Assembly: GCA_024138015.1 (NCBI GenBank)
Contig: JAMXBB010000011.1
Coordinates: 45,234,010 to 45,298,009 of the forward strand
Source of the DNA: Lumnitzera littorea
Lineage: Eukaryota; Streptophyta; Magnoliopsida; Myrtales; Combretaceae
DNA length: 64,000 nucleotides
Reading direction: 5' to 3'
Every line of letters begins with the position of its first letter. The first letter of the stretch is position 1. The notes beneath the pieces are model-generated. The model saw only the letters and a list, made by a program, of their open reading frames with translations. It did no database searches and was not told the origin of the DNA. Shown piece after piece: positions 26,140 through 38,229 of this stretch. The translations under genes and the position numbers were made by a program.

Positions 26140-27500
26140 TGCCCTAAATCTTAGTATTCTTCATCATTGGGCACATAAGGAGTCAAATTGGCAACGTTGA
26201 ATGTGGTCGACATGCTGAAACCTTCGAGTAGGTCAAGCTCATAGGCGTTATCATTAATGCGCCTAAGGATCTTGTAGGGTCCATCCATCCTAGGAAATAG
26301 TTTGTTTATTCTCTTGCTAGGGAAGCGTTTCTTGCTAAGTTAGATCTAGATAAGGTCCCTAGGGACATAAATGACCCGTTTCCTTCCACAGCTTCTCATT
26401 TCCTTTTGTCGGGCCATAATTCTAGCCAATTGCTCGGCAACCTTCCGATGTAACCTTGAGAACTCCATAGTACGCTATAGGCCAGATTGACTTTCCCTTT
26501 ATGTATTTGGAGTGTTAATTAAATCCAAGGGTAGGTTCAGGTTAAGCCTATAAACAGCCTCAAATGGTGATGTTCTAGTTGAACTATGGGTTGAGCAATT
26601 GTATGTGGATTCAATGATGGGTAGGCATAAGTCTTAGTTACAAGAGTTCTTTCCAACAGTGGTACGTAGGAGGTTAAGCCTATAAACAGCCTTAAATGGT
26701 GATGTTTTAGTTGAACTATGAGTTAAGCGATTGTAGGTGAATTTAATGATGGGTAGGCATAAGTCTCAGTCACAAGAGTTCTTTCCAATAGTGGTACGTA
26801 GGAGGTTACTGACGGTTCTGTTCATTACTTCAGTTTGGCCATCTGTTTGAGGGTGGTAAGAGGTATTGAACAGAAGTTTAGTGTCAAGCTTCCTCCATAG
26901 GGTCTTCCAAAAGAAGCTTGCGAATCTAGAATCACAGTCGAATATAATACTCCTCGGCACTCTGTGTAGCTGCACAACTTCCTGCAAAAAGAGGTTAGTG
27001 ATAAAATAGGCATCATTAATTCTGTAGTAGGGAATGAAGTAGCCCATCTTGTTGAACTGATCAACCACCATCATGATCGAGTCGTGTCTTCTTGGCATTT
27101 AAGGAAGGTTGAGCATGAAATCCATACTTAGATCGGTCCACTGTCACTCTGGGATTAGTAGGGGTGTATATTCTTCGTAGGGCTCTTTCCTCCCTTTTGC
27201 ATATTTACACACCTTGCATCTCTCAAGCATTTGGTGCACATCTTTCATCATCCCAAGCTAGTAAAAATGCTCCTTCAATATCTCAGTCATCCTCTTTTCC
27301 CCAAAATGGTTGGCCAAACCCCCAGCATGAGCTTCTTGAATGAGTAGCTCCCTTATCGAACCACTCGGCATGTAAACTTGCTTGCCTTTCATCAAGAACC
27401 CTTGATTCACGTAGAATCCATCCACAACTCCTCCAGCATTACACCTGGCTACTAAGGGTCTAAGATGTAGGTCATGTTCATACTAATTAGGTAAAGTGCC
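26140..27500 (-). pseudogene. Gypsy integrase
   Basis: The N-terminal zinc-binding part lies near 27380-27180 (IRELLIQEAHAGGLANHFG ... CKVCKYAKG). The catalytic core runs from LSMDFM (27135) through MMVVDQFNKMGYFIPY (27080), PRSIIFDCDSRF (26955, normally DRD) and SYHPQTDGQTEVMNRT (26860-26810), so the final Glu is present. The C-terminal region shows RFPSKRINKL, INDNAYELDL and STTFNVANLTPYV (26320-26160), typical of plant gypsy integrases. Integrase inserts the cDNA into the genome. Stops interrupt it and a 132-bp duplication (26541-26804) lengthens the segment after the core. Confidence 0.85.
26541..26804. repeat. 132-bp direct tandem duplication inside integrase
   Basis: 26541-26672 and 26673-26804 are near-identical copies beginning GTTAAGCCTATAAACAGCCT. 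The period of 132 bp is exactly 44 codons, so the duplication keeps the reading frame. Confidence 0.85.
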
Positions 27501-27559
27501 AAATCTAAGTACTTTAGCTTACAACGTTGTGATGAGAGTATGGCGTCGAGAAAGTGCAT

Positions 27560-28800
27560 TAGCCACTATGTTAGTGCTTCCCTTTTTATATCTGATTACA
27601 TAACAAAAGGTCTCCAAGAACTCGACTCACTTGGCGTAACGCTAAGAAAGCTTCTGTTGCCTATGAAGATGCTTAAGAGATTCATGATCCGAATAGATGA
27701 TGAATTCTCTCAGCAATAGATAATGCTGCCAGTTCTGGAGTGTATGGATAAGGGCATAGAACTCCTTATCATAGGTCGAGTAATTCAGGGTAGCACCTCG
27801 AAGTTTTTCGCTAAAGTAGGCAATGGGTCGACATTCCTGCATAAGGATAGCACCAATGCTGACACTAGATGCATCACACTCAACCACGAAAACCTTCTCG
27901 AAATTTGGTAAGGTAAGTACTAGGGTAGACGTCAGTTTAGTCTTTACGTCTTCAAAACTCTTCTAAGCCTTTTTTGTCCATCTAAACTCAACATTCTTCT
28001 TGGTCAATTCGGTCAATGGTGCAGTTATGGAGCTGAAGTTCTAGATAAATCTTCAATAGAATGAGGTTAGGCCATGGAAGCTCTTGACTTCGGCAGCACT
28101 AGTCAGCGTAGGCTACTCATTAATAGCTCTGACTTTTTCCCCATTAACTCGAACTCCACTCCTTGAAACAACATATCCATAGAATATAACCTCGCTTTGA
28201 CAGAATGTACATTTCTTCAGGTTACTGAATAATTTCTCGGTGTGGAGTATGTTAAACACCAATCTCAAATGTTTGACTTGAACGAGGAGGTTGACACTGT
28301 AGACTAGAATATCATCAAAATAAACCACAACGCATTTGCTTATCAATGTTCTAAGCACATGATTCATAAGCCGCATGAATGTACTCGACGCTTTAGTTAA
28401 AGCAAACGGCATCACCATCTACTCAAATAGACCATCCCATGTCTTAAAGGCTGTTTTCCATTCATCTCCTAGTCTCATTCGTATTTAATGATGGCCACTC
28501 TTTAGATCTATCTTCAAAAATATGAGTACACCATATAACTCATTGAGCATGTCATCCAATCGCAGGATCAAGTATCAGTACCTAACAGTAATCTTATTGA
28601 TGGTACGGCTGTCAATGTACATTCTCCATGATCCATCTTTCTTTGGTACTAGTATGGCTAGAACGGCACATAGGCTTATGCTCTTACAGACATATCCGCG
28701 ATCTACTAACTCATCAACTTGCTTTTTCAACTCAGCTGCCTGTTTAGGATTGAGCCTATAGACGGGTTGATTCGACAGGGCAGCTTTAGGTTAAAGATTG
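27560..28800 (-). pseudogene. Gypsy reverse transcriptase and RNase H
   Basis: RT starts near 28760 (LKKQVDELVDRGYV), continues with VPKKDGSWRM (28645), VMPFALTKASSTFMRLMN (28415) and the intact catalytic YFDDILVY (28320-28300). RNase H follows with VECDASSVSIGAIL, DKEFYALIHTLQNWQHYL and YSDHESLKHL (27885-27660), then NIVANALSRR (27560). These enzymes copy the RNA genome into DNA and remove RNA. In-frame stops occur at 28419-28421 (conserved Trp before MVMPF), 28053-28055 and 28041-28043, among others. Between them the frame is unchanged. Confidence 0.87.
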
Positions 28801-29139
28801 ATGCAATGCTCAATTCCTCTCAAGGGAGGTAAACCTTTCGACATCTTGGTAGGGAAGATGTCGTCAAATTCCTGAAGTAGCTATTGTTCTTCGATAGGTA
28901 AGTTCATGGCCTCTTTAACCTATGAATCTCTTAACTAAAAGGAGCACATAGTCCTCGGCCTTGACTTCTTGTGCAAACTGAGTTCGGGAAATCACTAAGG
29001 ACTTCCATTGCAGAGATCTAGCAACCTTTTCCTAGGCTTCTTGCACTCCCTTAGGACTCATAGGTGTCAATATAATTTTCTTCCCATCCTTTTGAAACAT
29101 GTAAGTGTTTATACCCATCGTGTAACACTCTTAAGTCCA

Positions 29140-29400
29140 ATAGCTACAGTTAGTCGAGTAATATGTGAGATGCACACATGGGAAGGACATCACGCAACAC
29201 CTCATCCCTGTACCTATCACCAATAATAATCGGCACTTTGATTTGTTTAGGAACGTGTAGTCCTCCTTTCTCATTCAACCAATGAATCTTGTACAGCTTG
29301 GGGTGTGGAAGGGTTAGCAATTTCATAGCCTTAACTACCCCTTACACGATGATGTTGGTACAGCTCCCTTTGTCAATGATCATGGCACATAGCTTTCTAT
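29140..29400 (-). pseudogene. Gypsy aspartic protease
   Basis: The minus strand near 29390-29350 reads KLCAMIIDKGSCTNI, the protease active site with D-S-G changed to D-K-G. YRDEVLRDVLPMCASHILL follows, the usual downstream phrase. Protease would cleave the Gag-Pol polyprotein. Stops and the altered active site make it inactive. Confidence 0.75.
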
Positions 29401-29599
29401 TCACCCGGCAATTCGTATGAAAGAGGTTTTCTCTTTGCTCATTCTCGTTAGCCATAAAAGTACTGAGAGATCATTGAACTACAAAGTAATACTCGACTCC
29501 GCCCTCAAGAGGTATCTCAGTATCAGGATCTTCCTCAAATTCTTCCAGCATCTAATTGGTTGCCACTTCTTCTTCTCCTTCACTCACACTTTCTAGTTC

Positions 29600-30600
29600 A
29601 AACTAGGGCTTGTCTCCCTTTATGGTCATGACTCGGCGGTTTGGACATTGACTAACTATGTGTCTATAGCTAAGGTATTTGAAACATTTGATTTCTCGGG
29701 TTTTCCTTCTAGAGCTCTAACCCTAGTCTCTCCAGACCTCAAGTTCTTTGATTTTGCTCTTACCTTGGCTTTCTTCTGGTCGACTCGGTATGTGACCTTG
29801 GTGTTCTACCTAAAACTATTTAAAACTCTGTCATTCATTGGTTGGCTTGGCATGCCACTCCTATTTGGCAAAATTGGTCAACTACTCAACATTCAATTAA
29901 CCTGGTTAAAACGTTACCTCTTAACTCTTTAGGCCACCTGAATGGTTTCATCCAGAGTTGTGAGGCTTTGCAACTCCACGATGTTACCAACCTTAGCTCA
30001 TAGTTTAGAGATGAACCGTGCTATAGTTTGCATTTCAGGTTTGTCTACATCACAACGTATCATGAGCAATTTAAACTCTCAAACATAGTCGTCCACTGAT
30101 TGTTACATTGCCTTAAGTCTTAGAGTCATTGGAAAGTGTCTTGTTTGTATTGTTCGGTAACGAACCTACTTCTTAGAACTCTCTTCATCTCGTTCCATGT
30201 TCAGACTTTGTATTGGGTCCTCAGGTGAACATCCTATAGCTTCTTCCACCACATTACCACATATCCAAAAAATTCTAACGTGGCCACTCTAATGCGGATA
30301 GCATCTTTATAATCATAGAAGTCAAATATCTTTTCGATCTTTTCTTCCCAGTCTAGGTAGTCATCAATACTACTAAACCCGTTGAAGTTTGGAATCTGTA
30401 CCTTAAGATGTTCGGCACCTCTTGGCACTTTAATCTCACGCTCATCAATCCCAACATACCGGTCTTCTTCTTCTTCATACTCTTCCACTTCATTTAACTC
30501 TAACCTCCTCCTTGTGATTCTATCGGCACGTCGCGGTGGTGCTTAGTTCACTAGAAAGGCTTTTAGAGCTTGCTTATTCATCTGCCTCCTTAGCCTATCT
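29600..30600 (-). pseudogene. Gypsy gag (capsid and zinc knuckle)
   Basis: 30488-30234 is open and contains LKVQIPNFNGFSSIDDYLDW and RVATLEFFGYVVMWW, the start of the plant retrotransposon gag domain. Near 29690-29640, IKCFKYLSYRHIVSQCPNRR is a CCHC knuckle whose second Cys is Tyr. Gag forms the particle that packages element RNA. Stops interrupt the middle portion. The ORF on the opposite strand at 29648-29932 is an accidental opening. Confidence 0.75.
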
Positions 30601-30924
30601 CTCATTTCTCAGCTTTACTCAGCAACTCTCTTATGTAGTCTAGTCTCTAAGACCCTATTTATTGAGGCATTTAAGTTGGCCACAATAGCAGTAAGATCTT
30701 GTATTTGCTCATTAGTAGCATGTGGTGTTTGTTAGATAACTCGACTATGACTATAAGCATCACTCTTGACATCGTGAATCTCTCCTTATATACTAGGATT
30801 CGATATTCTCAACACAAAGTTTCAGTAACTACACTACACACAGATGGCTTCAACACACACATAAGTATCTAGAACAACAGACTAACTATCATTACATAGC
30901 TCTCGATCTTAACCTCAACCTCAA

Positions 30925-30936
30925 GCTCTGATACCA
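30925..30936 (-). other. Primer binding site, initiator tRNA-Met type
   Basis: The minus strand reads TGGTATCAGAGC, the exact 12-base complement of the 3' end of plant initiator tRNA-Met, eight bases inside the 5' LTR. It primes minus-strand DNA synthesis and fixes the orientation. Confidence 0.88.
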
Positions 30937-30944
30937 GGAATATA

Positions 30945-31853
30945 TGGTGTGCCTAGGAGCTCAGTTATTACTAGGACTTACCATAGCAGATTTGAATGAA
31001 AATGGGTCCTTTGAGATATTGAAGAAAATTAGAGAGAAATGGTCCATAGTCGAACAAGAGTAGCTGACGTAAAGCTACTCGAAGGATATAATACACCAAC
31101 AAACACAACACTTTACTTGATATGATGCACAAGTTGATATCAAGGTTCACCTGCTACTAATCCTAAGTTATTCGGTAAGATTAGATAAGAGTGTATGTAA
31201 AATGGACTTGAAGAGGGTTGTCTCGTAAGAATGGGATATTCAATGTCTATGTGTAAAGTTTGATGATTCCGGCTTATAAGGAAAATGGACTATTTATAGT
31301 AAGTCCCTTAGACAACATTACAATTAAAGAAATTATAAGAAAGTATATACAAAAAGGAAATTCCTAGTATATACGAAAAAGGATAACAAGGATAAAAGAC
31401 AAAAATGGAAAAATCAATACAATATCAGACAAGGTGGATAGGTGGTAGTACAACATTAGTTTCGTGCAAATATTCTCTAAGCATAGCAAGCAAAAGGGAT
31501 CAAGATCTTGCAACAATAAAGGGGCCAAAACGAGAGAGATGGTGGGATGTTGAGAGAAAACTACTTGGCCGTTAAGTGAGTCTCTTGTCACTCGTCACTC
31601 GGTAAGAACCTCTCGACAATAGTTGGTCAGATTACTTGACATAGGGTCCTTAGCAAGGGAATGGTCAATATTATCACTACTAAGTATATAGATTAACATA
31701 TGACAATATGGAGAGCTTAAGGAGTTTAACCATCCGTATTCGATTTAAAGTTTCTTATCATTGACAGGTTACCGAGACAAAATTCTTTAAGTGAGGGATT
31801 AGAGGCCTCGAAGCTGTGTGTGAGTAATGGGACTAGTGGTTAGTAGCTCATCA
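30945..31853 (-). repeat. 5' LTR of the gypsy element
   Basis: 909 bp, plus-strand ends TGGTGTGCC at 30945 and CTCATCA at 31853. It aligns with 25255-26116, with an extra ~47-bp segment near 31230-31280. Confidence 0.85.
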
Positions 31854-31858
31854 CAAGT
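31854..31858. repeat. Target site duplication CAAGT (right copy)
   Basis: Exact repeat of 25250-25254. Confidence 0.85.
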
Positions 31859-33470
31859 TAACACCAAACAATAGCACAAGTCACACATTACATATTGGAA
31901 TAATTAATGAAAGTCCAATACATGAAATGAACACAAAATAGTGAGTGAAACTAACTAACTAACCTTTTGTGTGATTTTACCAAATTTTACTACATTTTAA
32001 TTTGTTATAAACAAAAATTCAAAACCTAATGAAAGAAAACTTATAGATTGAGAGAAAGAGAAGGAAATGAAAATTTATAAAAAGGATAAGAAATTTTTCT
32101 CTATTAAAAGGCATTACTTAAAGTACCTTAACTCCATAGCAAACAAAGTATAGAATGAAAGGGGTATAAAGAGAAGATTAAAAGATGGAGATTAGGGTTT
32201 TTACTTTATGACCTTTCCTATTTTCTTTATAATTTTTTTAACTATTATATTTTTTATTTTAATTTCTTTCTTGTTTTCTTCTAGTTTCTTTTTTACCTGC
32301 TCCATTTTCTTGTTCATTTTACCAACTTTCTTGAGGTGATTTTAATTTTTTTCTCTACGTGTAATTACTAAAGAAATCTATTATTTTGCTAGAGGTGAAG
32401 GTATAGATCACCTCAACCATTTCGCTACAAAAGATGCTTATTCTGTAATGATATCTCACATTTTATATTATAATTGTCTTACCTAGATATTGATAAGATC
32501 GAAATCATAAGAATTAATACAAAAGATAAATGTTAGAGATTATGACTAACCATAGTTACATGAATGTGTATTTAGTTATACCAAATTATCAAAACAAAAA
32601 CAGTGCCACCACCTTAAGACACTACCATCAAAACCATAAGCACTACCACGGTTCACCATAAATCTACTACCCTTAAACTCCCATGGCTTGAAAAACATAT
32701 ATCAAGCTTATGTGCCAAATCAAACTTTAATCTATTTTTTTTATCAAGTAAAATCACAAGATTAGAATTAATACCTTAAATTTGAGTATTCTAGAATCTT
32801 GCACATCAAATAGCAAAAAGATTTAGGAAATAAGTACTATATCAAGCCCTTAGAAAATTCTTAAAGAAGGGAATTGAATTAAGAGATAATAATTGAATAC
32901 TTAAGTAAATAAAATAGAAAATGGCCTTAGTTGAGATAGGGAGTGGTGTCACCTACATAAGAGATAGACCATTAAGTTTAGATGTAAATTATCTTCAGAA
33001 TATTCTTTAAAGCCAAGTGACAAATTGATAATGCACTAGCATGTACCTATTTTGTCTCACAAAATGCATGATTAATTGCAAGTGATATGGGCTTATTTTA
33101 AGAGTTCGATAGGTTATCCAAGAATTTGGGTGGTAAGTGTATATGTAAGATGGATGAAAATCCATATTTGAATTATGTACACAAAATTCAAGAACTCTAA
33201 ATGAAATGAATAGAATTTGGTATTTTTAGGATTATTTGGAATTAGTGATTTTCATGGTTTTTAGGGTTTTGGGAATTGAATAATGGAAAATAAAAAGAGA
33301 TATGGACAAATTAAATCAATTGATAAATTAATTTATCCAAATTCTAACAAAGCATTGTATGCTTTAACAATATGGCAACACTATTCTTTTTAAGTTGTTT
33401 CTTATTTTCTCAGATTATGCATCCCTTAAGTATCCTAGGGCTCAAAGTAAGTTGTTAAGGAGATACGCTA
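31859..33470. other. AT-rich DNA, no gene recognised
   Basis: No reading frame with homology was seen. It connects the gypsy element to the integrase remnant that starts near 33475 and may be part of an older element. Confidence 0.35.
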
Positions 33471-33474
33471 ATGG

Positions 33475-36420
33475 ATAGAATTTTCAAGGTTTTTTGCTTA
33501 TACTATCAAACATAAGTAGGGTAGATCTAATATGGTTGTAGATGCATTATCTAGGCAACATGCTCTTATTAGTACATCGAAGAGTAAATTGGTACACTTT
33601 AATTTGGTTGCTAAGTAATATCCTTGAGATAAGTAGAACTATAATGATAGCATGTAGTATGGGATACGCCATGGGTAGCTATCATGTTTTTGATAAATAT
33701 TTATTTTAATGTAGCAAGTTATGTGTTCCTGCTAGCCTATTGAGAGAGTTATTGGTTAGAGAGGCTCATGGGTAGGGATCTTTTAGGTCATTTTGTAACC
33801 ATTGTACTCTAAAGACATTGTAAGAGCATTTTTTGCTAAGTATGACTAATAGGGATGCATACGAATCAAGTTGGTTCATAAATTACTTAAGTTAAGCTTA
33901 AGTTTTACTCAAATTCAACTTGGTGGCAATTGAGTTGAGCTTGAGCTTAAGCTACTTGAGTAGTAAATCGAACTTCTTATATATTTTCCCTAACCTATCT
34001 CAAACTCACTTATGTTTTTAAAAATTAAAAATATTTTAAAAATTATACTAAGCTCGATTAACCTAGCAAGCCTGATGACCTTAGTATTCTAAAGCTTAAA
34101 TTAATATCTTTAAATTTTTTAAAACTTTTCCAATATAAAATATCCCTCTTAATAACTTATTGGTGAATAGTGGTACTATTATAATTTAACATAAACAACA
34201 CAAATAATTAGTGCAAATTAAAAGAGATAAAGAGGAGAATATCAAGCTAAGAATTTATAGAGCTTTAACCTTCTACCTATTGCTCCCTTCCAGCTCTACT
34301 ATTGGGGACCTGATTTATTTTACCAATGTTGTTTCACTCGATTCACTATAACAAAATCACGAGAAGTTTACAAGTAATTGCTACACATAGGTTATACTCT
34401 ACTTTGCCTATCTAATCTTTCTTCAATTTAAGCTAATATAAATCTACGGAGTGCAATCTAACTTTTACTCTAGTTCGAATAATAAACAAATTTTTATAGG
34501 GAAAATAAGTGAGAATAACAATATGAATCTCAAAAGGATTTCAAATAAAAACACAAGTAATGATTGATAAAAAATCCGCTTTGGTTCAACTTTTAGGAGA
34601 AGTATCTAAACTACGTTCTGTGCTCTTTTAGATAGTAGGAAATAATTCTCATTTCAAGCATAATGTATATGTAATCTTTTTGCTTCAAGATTTGTATCTA
34701 ATGTTTTGAATCACTTTTTTTTATTTTATACTTGAGTCTTCCAATGGCTAAAAGATAATGAGAATTATCTTCGACTCATGTTTATCCTTTTCAATGTCTA
34801 GATCATTTAAGGATATTTAGGAGAAGATCTCGGTAATTTTGAATTTTAAATCTGATTCTCTAAGCTTGGTAGGATATGCCTGATCAGCAACTTCCAAATA
34901 AACTTCGGATTTGAAAATTTATGGTGAGATACACTTAATCAACAATTTCCAAATAAACTTCAATCTTAGAAAATGAAATCCCACAAGATTCAAAACTAAA
35001 CTTATCTTTATCAATTCGTATATATCTTGATTTATCCAAAGATGTGTTTCCTTAAATAATCCTCATGTATTCTTAATTTCATCTTAAGTGAAACGGGATT
35101 AAGTATATTTTCCTAATACACCTAATCTAGTTAAGCTAGGCCTTGTTTTCTTCAAATATGATATAAATTAATTCTCCACGTTATTCTTCTAGTCTAATTA
35201 TCTGAATAACCTTTTGAAGAATATCAGTCTTCTTTTCTTTAAAATCTCTGTACAAAATTGATTTTGAAATATTGTATCGATTTTTCTCATAACAAAGCTT
35301 CTAAAATTTCTTTTGATATTTTCAAAATTTTCTCCTTTGTTAAATTAATTAAGACCTTTTGAATAACTTTCTAAATCATTCTTAATTTGTAATTTTAGAC
35401 TTTCTGAGAACCCTTCTAAATGCCTACATTGTTGATGATTTATTAGCATTCTTCTCTTTTTGTTATCATCAAAATATATGAGAGATATCTAATAATCCTT
35501 AATGGCTAAGTTTAGGTGTTAAGCAATAGGATTATATATGCTACCCGTACTTCCTCATCATCTTTATAAGGATATAAGTATGGACTTTATACTAGGACTT
35601 CTATGAATTAAAAAACAAAAGGATTGTATCATGATTGTCGTCAACATGTTTAGTGAAATGAGTCATTTTATTCCCTACAATAAGACAGATGATTCTCTTT
35701 ATATTGTTAACTTGTTCATGTAGGAAACCATAAAGTGGTATGGTATTCCACATAGCATAGTATCAAATAGGGATAAAATTCTTAAGTTATTTTTAGAAGT
35801 CCTTATGGTGCAGATTGGATACTAAGTACTTATTCGATACTACTTACTATCCGTGTAAACAAATGATTAGACAAAAGTCTCACTTAAAGCTTTATTATGT
35901 GCCATTGCGTGACATGACTTGAAGGAGTAGGATCTCTACTTACTTATCATGGAATTTGCTTATAACAAGTCTATTTGTAGTGCCATCAGTAAAACTCCAT
36001 TCGAGGTGGTCCATGGGTACAATCCAACACTCCTAAAGACAATCAAAGTGGTGTAGATAAAGCTAAGCAAGTGTAAAAGCTTAGTTTATGAGTATTGATG
36101 AAGTAGATAGCAAAGAACAAGCACAAAAGCAAAAGAAGTTGTATGCTTGGGGATTTAGTCTGGATTCATCTTAGGAAAGATAGATTTCCTAAGAAGTGAT
36201 TGCAAGAGTTGGCTCCTAATGTTGAGGTCCCATTTAGAGTTATAGAGTGTATTAATGATAGCACCTACAAAGTTGAGCTTCCATAAGATTACAAGTTGTC
36301 AGCAACCTTCAATGTTGCAAATCTCCCCCCATATATTCCATATGATTTAGAGCAATTAGATGATTTAAGGGAAAATCTTCATGAGATCAATAAGACGATA
36401 GAAATCATATTATGGACTAG
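33475..36420 (+). pseudogene. Second Ty3/gypsy RNase H-integrase remnant, interrupted
   Basis: NMVVDALSRQHAL (33530-33570) is the RNase H/integrase junction phrase. A relic of the integrase zinc-binding region (LLVREAHG-like) follows to about 33850. After an interruption it resumes at GLYMLPVLPHHLYKDISMDF (35535-35595), MIVVNMFSEMSHFIPYNK (35630-35685), NLLITS/AYNKS frames near 35950, TPFEVVHGYNP (35995) and ATFNVANLPPYIPYD (36305-36350). This is the plus-strand counterpart of the integrase at 26140-27500 but more decayed, with stops and frame changes. No LTRs were assigned to it. Confidence 0.75.
33865..35515 (-). mobile_element. Insertion inside the gypsy integrase remnant, LTR-like
   Basis: Integrase similarity stops near 33860 and resumes near 35535, so roughly 1.65 kb is foreign. 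Near its right end the minus strand reads TTTTGATGATAACAAAAAG, which resembles the start of several plant copia LTRs. The left end has repeats of 'gagcttgagcttaagct' type. Exact ends and a target duplication were not resolved, so it may be a solo LTR or a composite. Confidence 0.4.
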
Positions 36421-37191
36421 TTACCAATTCCAAAGCATGTGGTTTGTGTAATATGGTTTGTAGGTTTATGATGGATACCCATGTAGCGAGGAGTTACTAT
36501 GTCTAAAGAATCTTATGCTCCATACAATTAGTCAATTGGAGCAAACTTGCATATTTCAAGAGGCTGCAATAGGAGATGATTGAAATATTAACGCCACCTT
36601 GTATTCAATAGAATTCACGCCATATATGATTTTTATGCATTGAGTAAAGAATATTTTACTCTATATGTACCATAACATGCATAGTTTTGTGATTAATTTA
36701 AGCCTATTTAGTAGTGGACAAAGGAGTTTATCATGCTTTCTTTTTACTCTAATAGTATCATTAATGTCAATTACCATAAGAGTTTTGATTTTTAGTGGTT
36801 TTTATTTCATTCATTTAGTGACATTTTTAGTGGCTACTAGAACTTTTAATAGTGGTGTAAAACTACTACGAATACAAAAGTAGAAAAGTGTCATTAGTGT
36901 CACTTTTTCTAATGTAGGTATACACAATACTATAGCAACAATTTTAAAAAATGAAGGTGTATGTATACTATAATAGCATTTATTGAAAGCTACTAAATTA
37001 ATTAGATAGAAGCAACTTAAAACTACCACTAATGACATAATATAAAAGCTATTCTAAACTATTACTATTTTCTATATTTAATGTCAATTTAAAATTGCTA
37101 CTAATAAGATAAAATAATAATTACTATAATCTACTACTATTTCCTTTCTCATGGAAAAGAAAGGAAAAGCATATAAATAGTCTACTTGGTA
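36421..37191. other. Repeat-rich DNA resembling CACTA subterminal sequence
   Basis: Between 36780 and 37140 short degenerate phrases such as 'aaaactaccactaatgaca' and 'aaattgctactaataag' recur in both orientations, and similar phrases occur at 44820-44870. Such scattered inverted repeats are typical of CACTA subterminal regions. No coding region was recognised; the openings at 36665-36883 and 36811-37038 look accidental. Confidence 0.35.
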
Positions 37192-37784
37192 CACTACAAA
37201 ATTGAACAACAAATTCCATTAGTTAACATATATGCATAATATAAGAAAGCACAGCTTTAGGAGAATACCATTTGTTAACCAAATCTCTTATATTGACATA
37301 ATAGAAGGATGCTAAATACCTGATAAAGAAAAATCCTAGACGATTGATACTATTGACAAGACAAAGCATAGCTACTCCAACATATTATTATACAACACAG
37401 ATTAATAAAGGGTGCACTCTCATGGTTGACATGAATGAATACATAGCAACATGTGATAACACCTAACAAAAAAATTCCGGATGATCAACAATATTAACAT
37501 GACAAAGTGCAACTTTTACATTCCATGTACATCATATTTTAAAACCAATATGGGGAAAAAAGAAAAAGAAAAGCAATTAGTAGAAACAATGGTCAACAAA
37601 TAAGGAAATAGGCTTTAAAGAAGCAATAAAGATATGTTGTGGCCATTTACATAGGTATAAATTGTTGTATGACTCAATTTAGTGGATAAATAAAACCCAC
37701 CCTAAGACTTTTTAACTCATTTCTTTATGTGTTACCCTTTTTAACTAAAGGGCAAGATAATTTACTGTGGCTTATGCCATCAAA

Positions 37785-37949
37785 CTAATTGAAATCTCTT
37801 AACTTACTGTTTTCATGGATTGTTTCTAGCCAATTAACATCTTCTGCCTTCAGTTTCAAAAGTGTGGCAAATGATTCCTTCATGGCTGACATTGCTTTAA
37901 GATATTTGGTACATGATGCCAAGGCAACAAGAATAGGACAAAGCATTTC
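37785..37949 (-). pseudogene. Exon-like segment with a stop, function unknown
   Basis: On the minus strand a pyrimidine-containing TTTGTGTAG acceptor is followed at 37949 by 54 uninterrupted codons and TAG at 37787-37785. The peptide begins EMLCPILVALASCTKYLKAM and ends WLETIHENSKLRDFN; it is helical-looking and Lys/Leu-rich. I do not recognise the family. It may be the last exon of a captured or decayed gene. An internal GTAAGT could alternatively act as a donor near the end. Confidence 0.3.
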
Positions 37950-38155
37950 CTACACAAACATGAAATGAAAATGACATAGGAGGACATTTAAAAGGTATAC
38001 TTTTTTTTTTGGTGAATTACAAGGGTTTACTTTCATAAATTGAATATCAAATTTCCATGCACTTCAATATGAAACTTACAAAATAACTACGGAAGCAAGT
38101 GTAACAAAACAAAAACTGCAATACTGAAGGTGGCTCCTTTAAGTTCTAGGCCTAC

Positions 38156-38229
38156 TGGAAATCAGAAATAGATGCTGTAAAGGCAACATAATCACTGGCA
38201 GCCTTCATTAATAGTTCTAAAAATTCTTT
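38156..38229 (-). pseudogene. Second exon-like segment upstream
   Basis: Between a TTTTGTGTAG acceptor and a possible GT donor the minus strand encodes KEFLELLMKAASDYVAFTAS and a few more residues. Its phase does not join directly to the segment at 37949, so a further exon or a mutation would be required. No family was recognised. Confidence 0.2.

Larger units (their letters stand above)
25255..31853 (-). mobile_element. Complete but inactive Ty3/gypsy retrotransposon (6.6 kb)
   Basis: The structure is complete: LTRs at 25255-26116 and 30945-31853, a perfect CAAGT target duplication, a primer binding site complementary to initiator tRNA-Met, and the order gag, protease, reverse transcriptase, RNase H, integrase on the minus strand. 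This order (integrase last) defines Ty3/gypsy. The open stretches for gag, RT, RNase H and integrase share one reading frame over about 4 kb, so decay was mostly by base substitution. The right LTR is longer chiefly because of about 47 extra bases near 31230-31280. I would not assign a clade; no chromodomain is evident. Confidence 0.88.
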
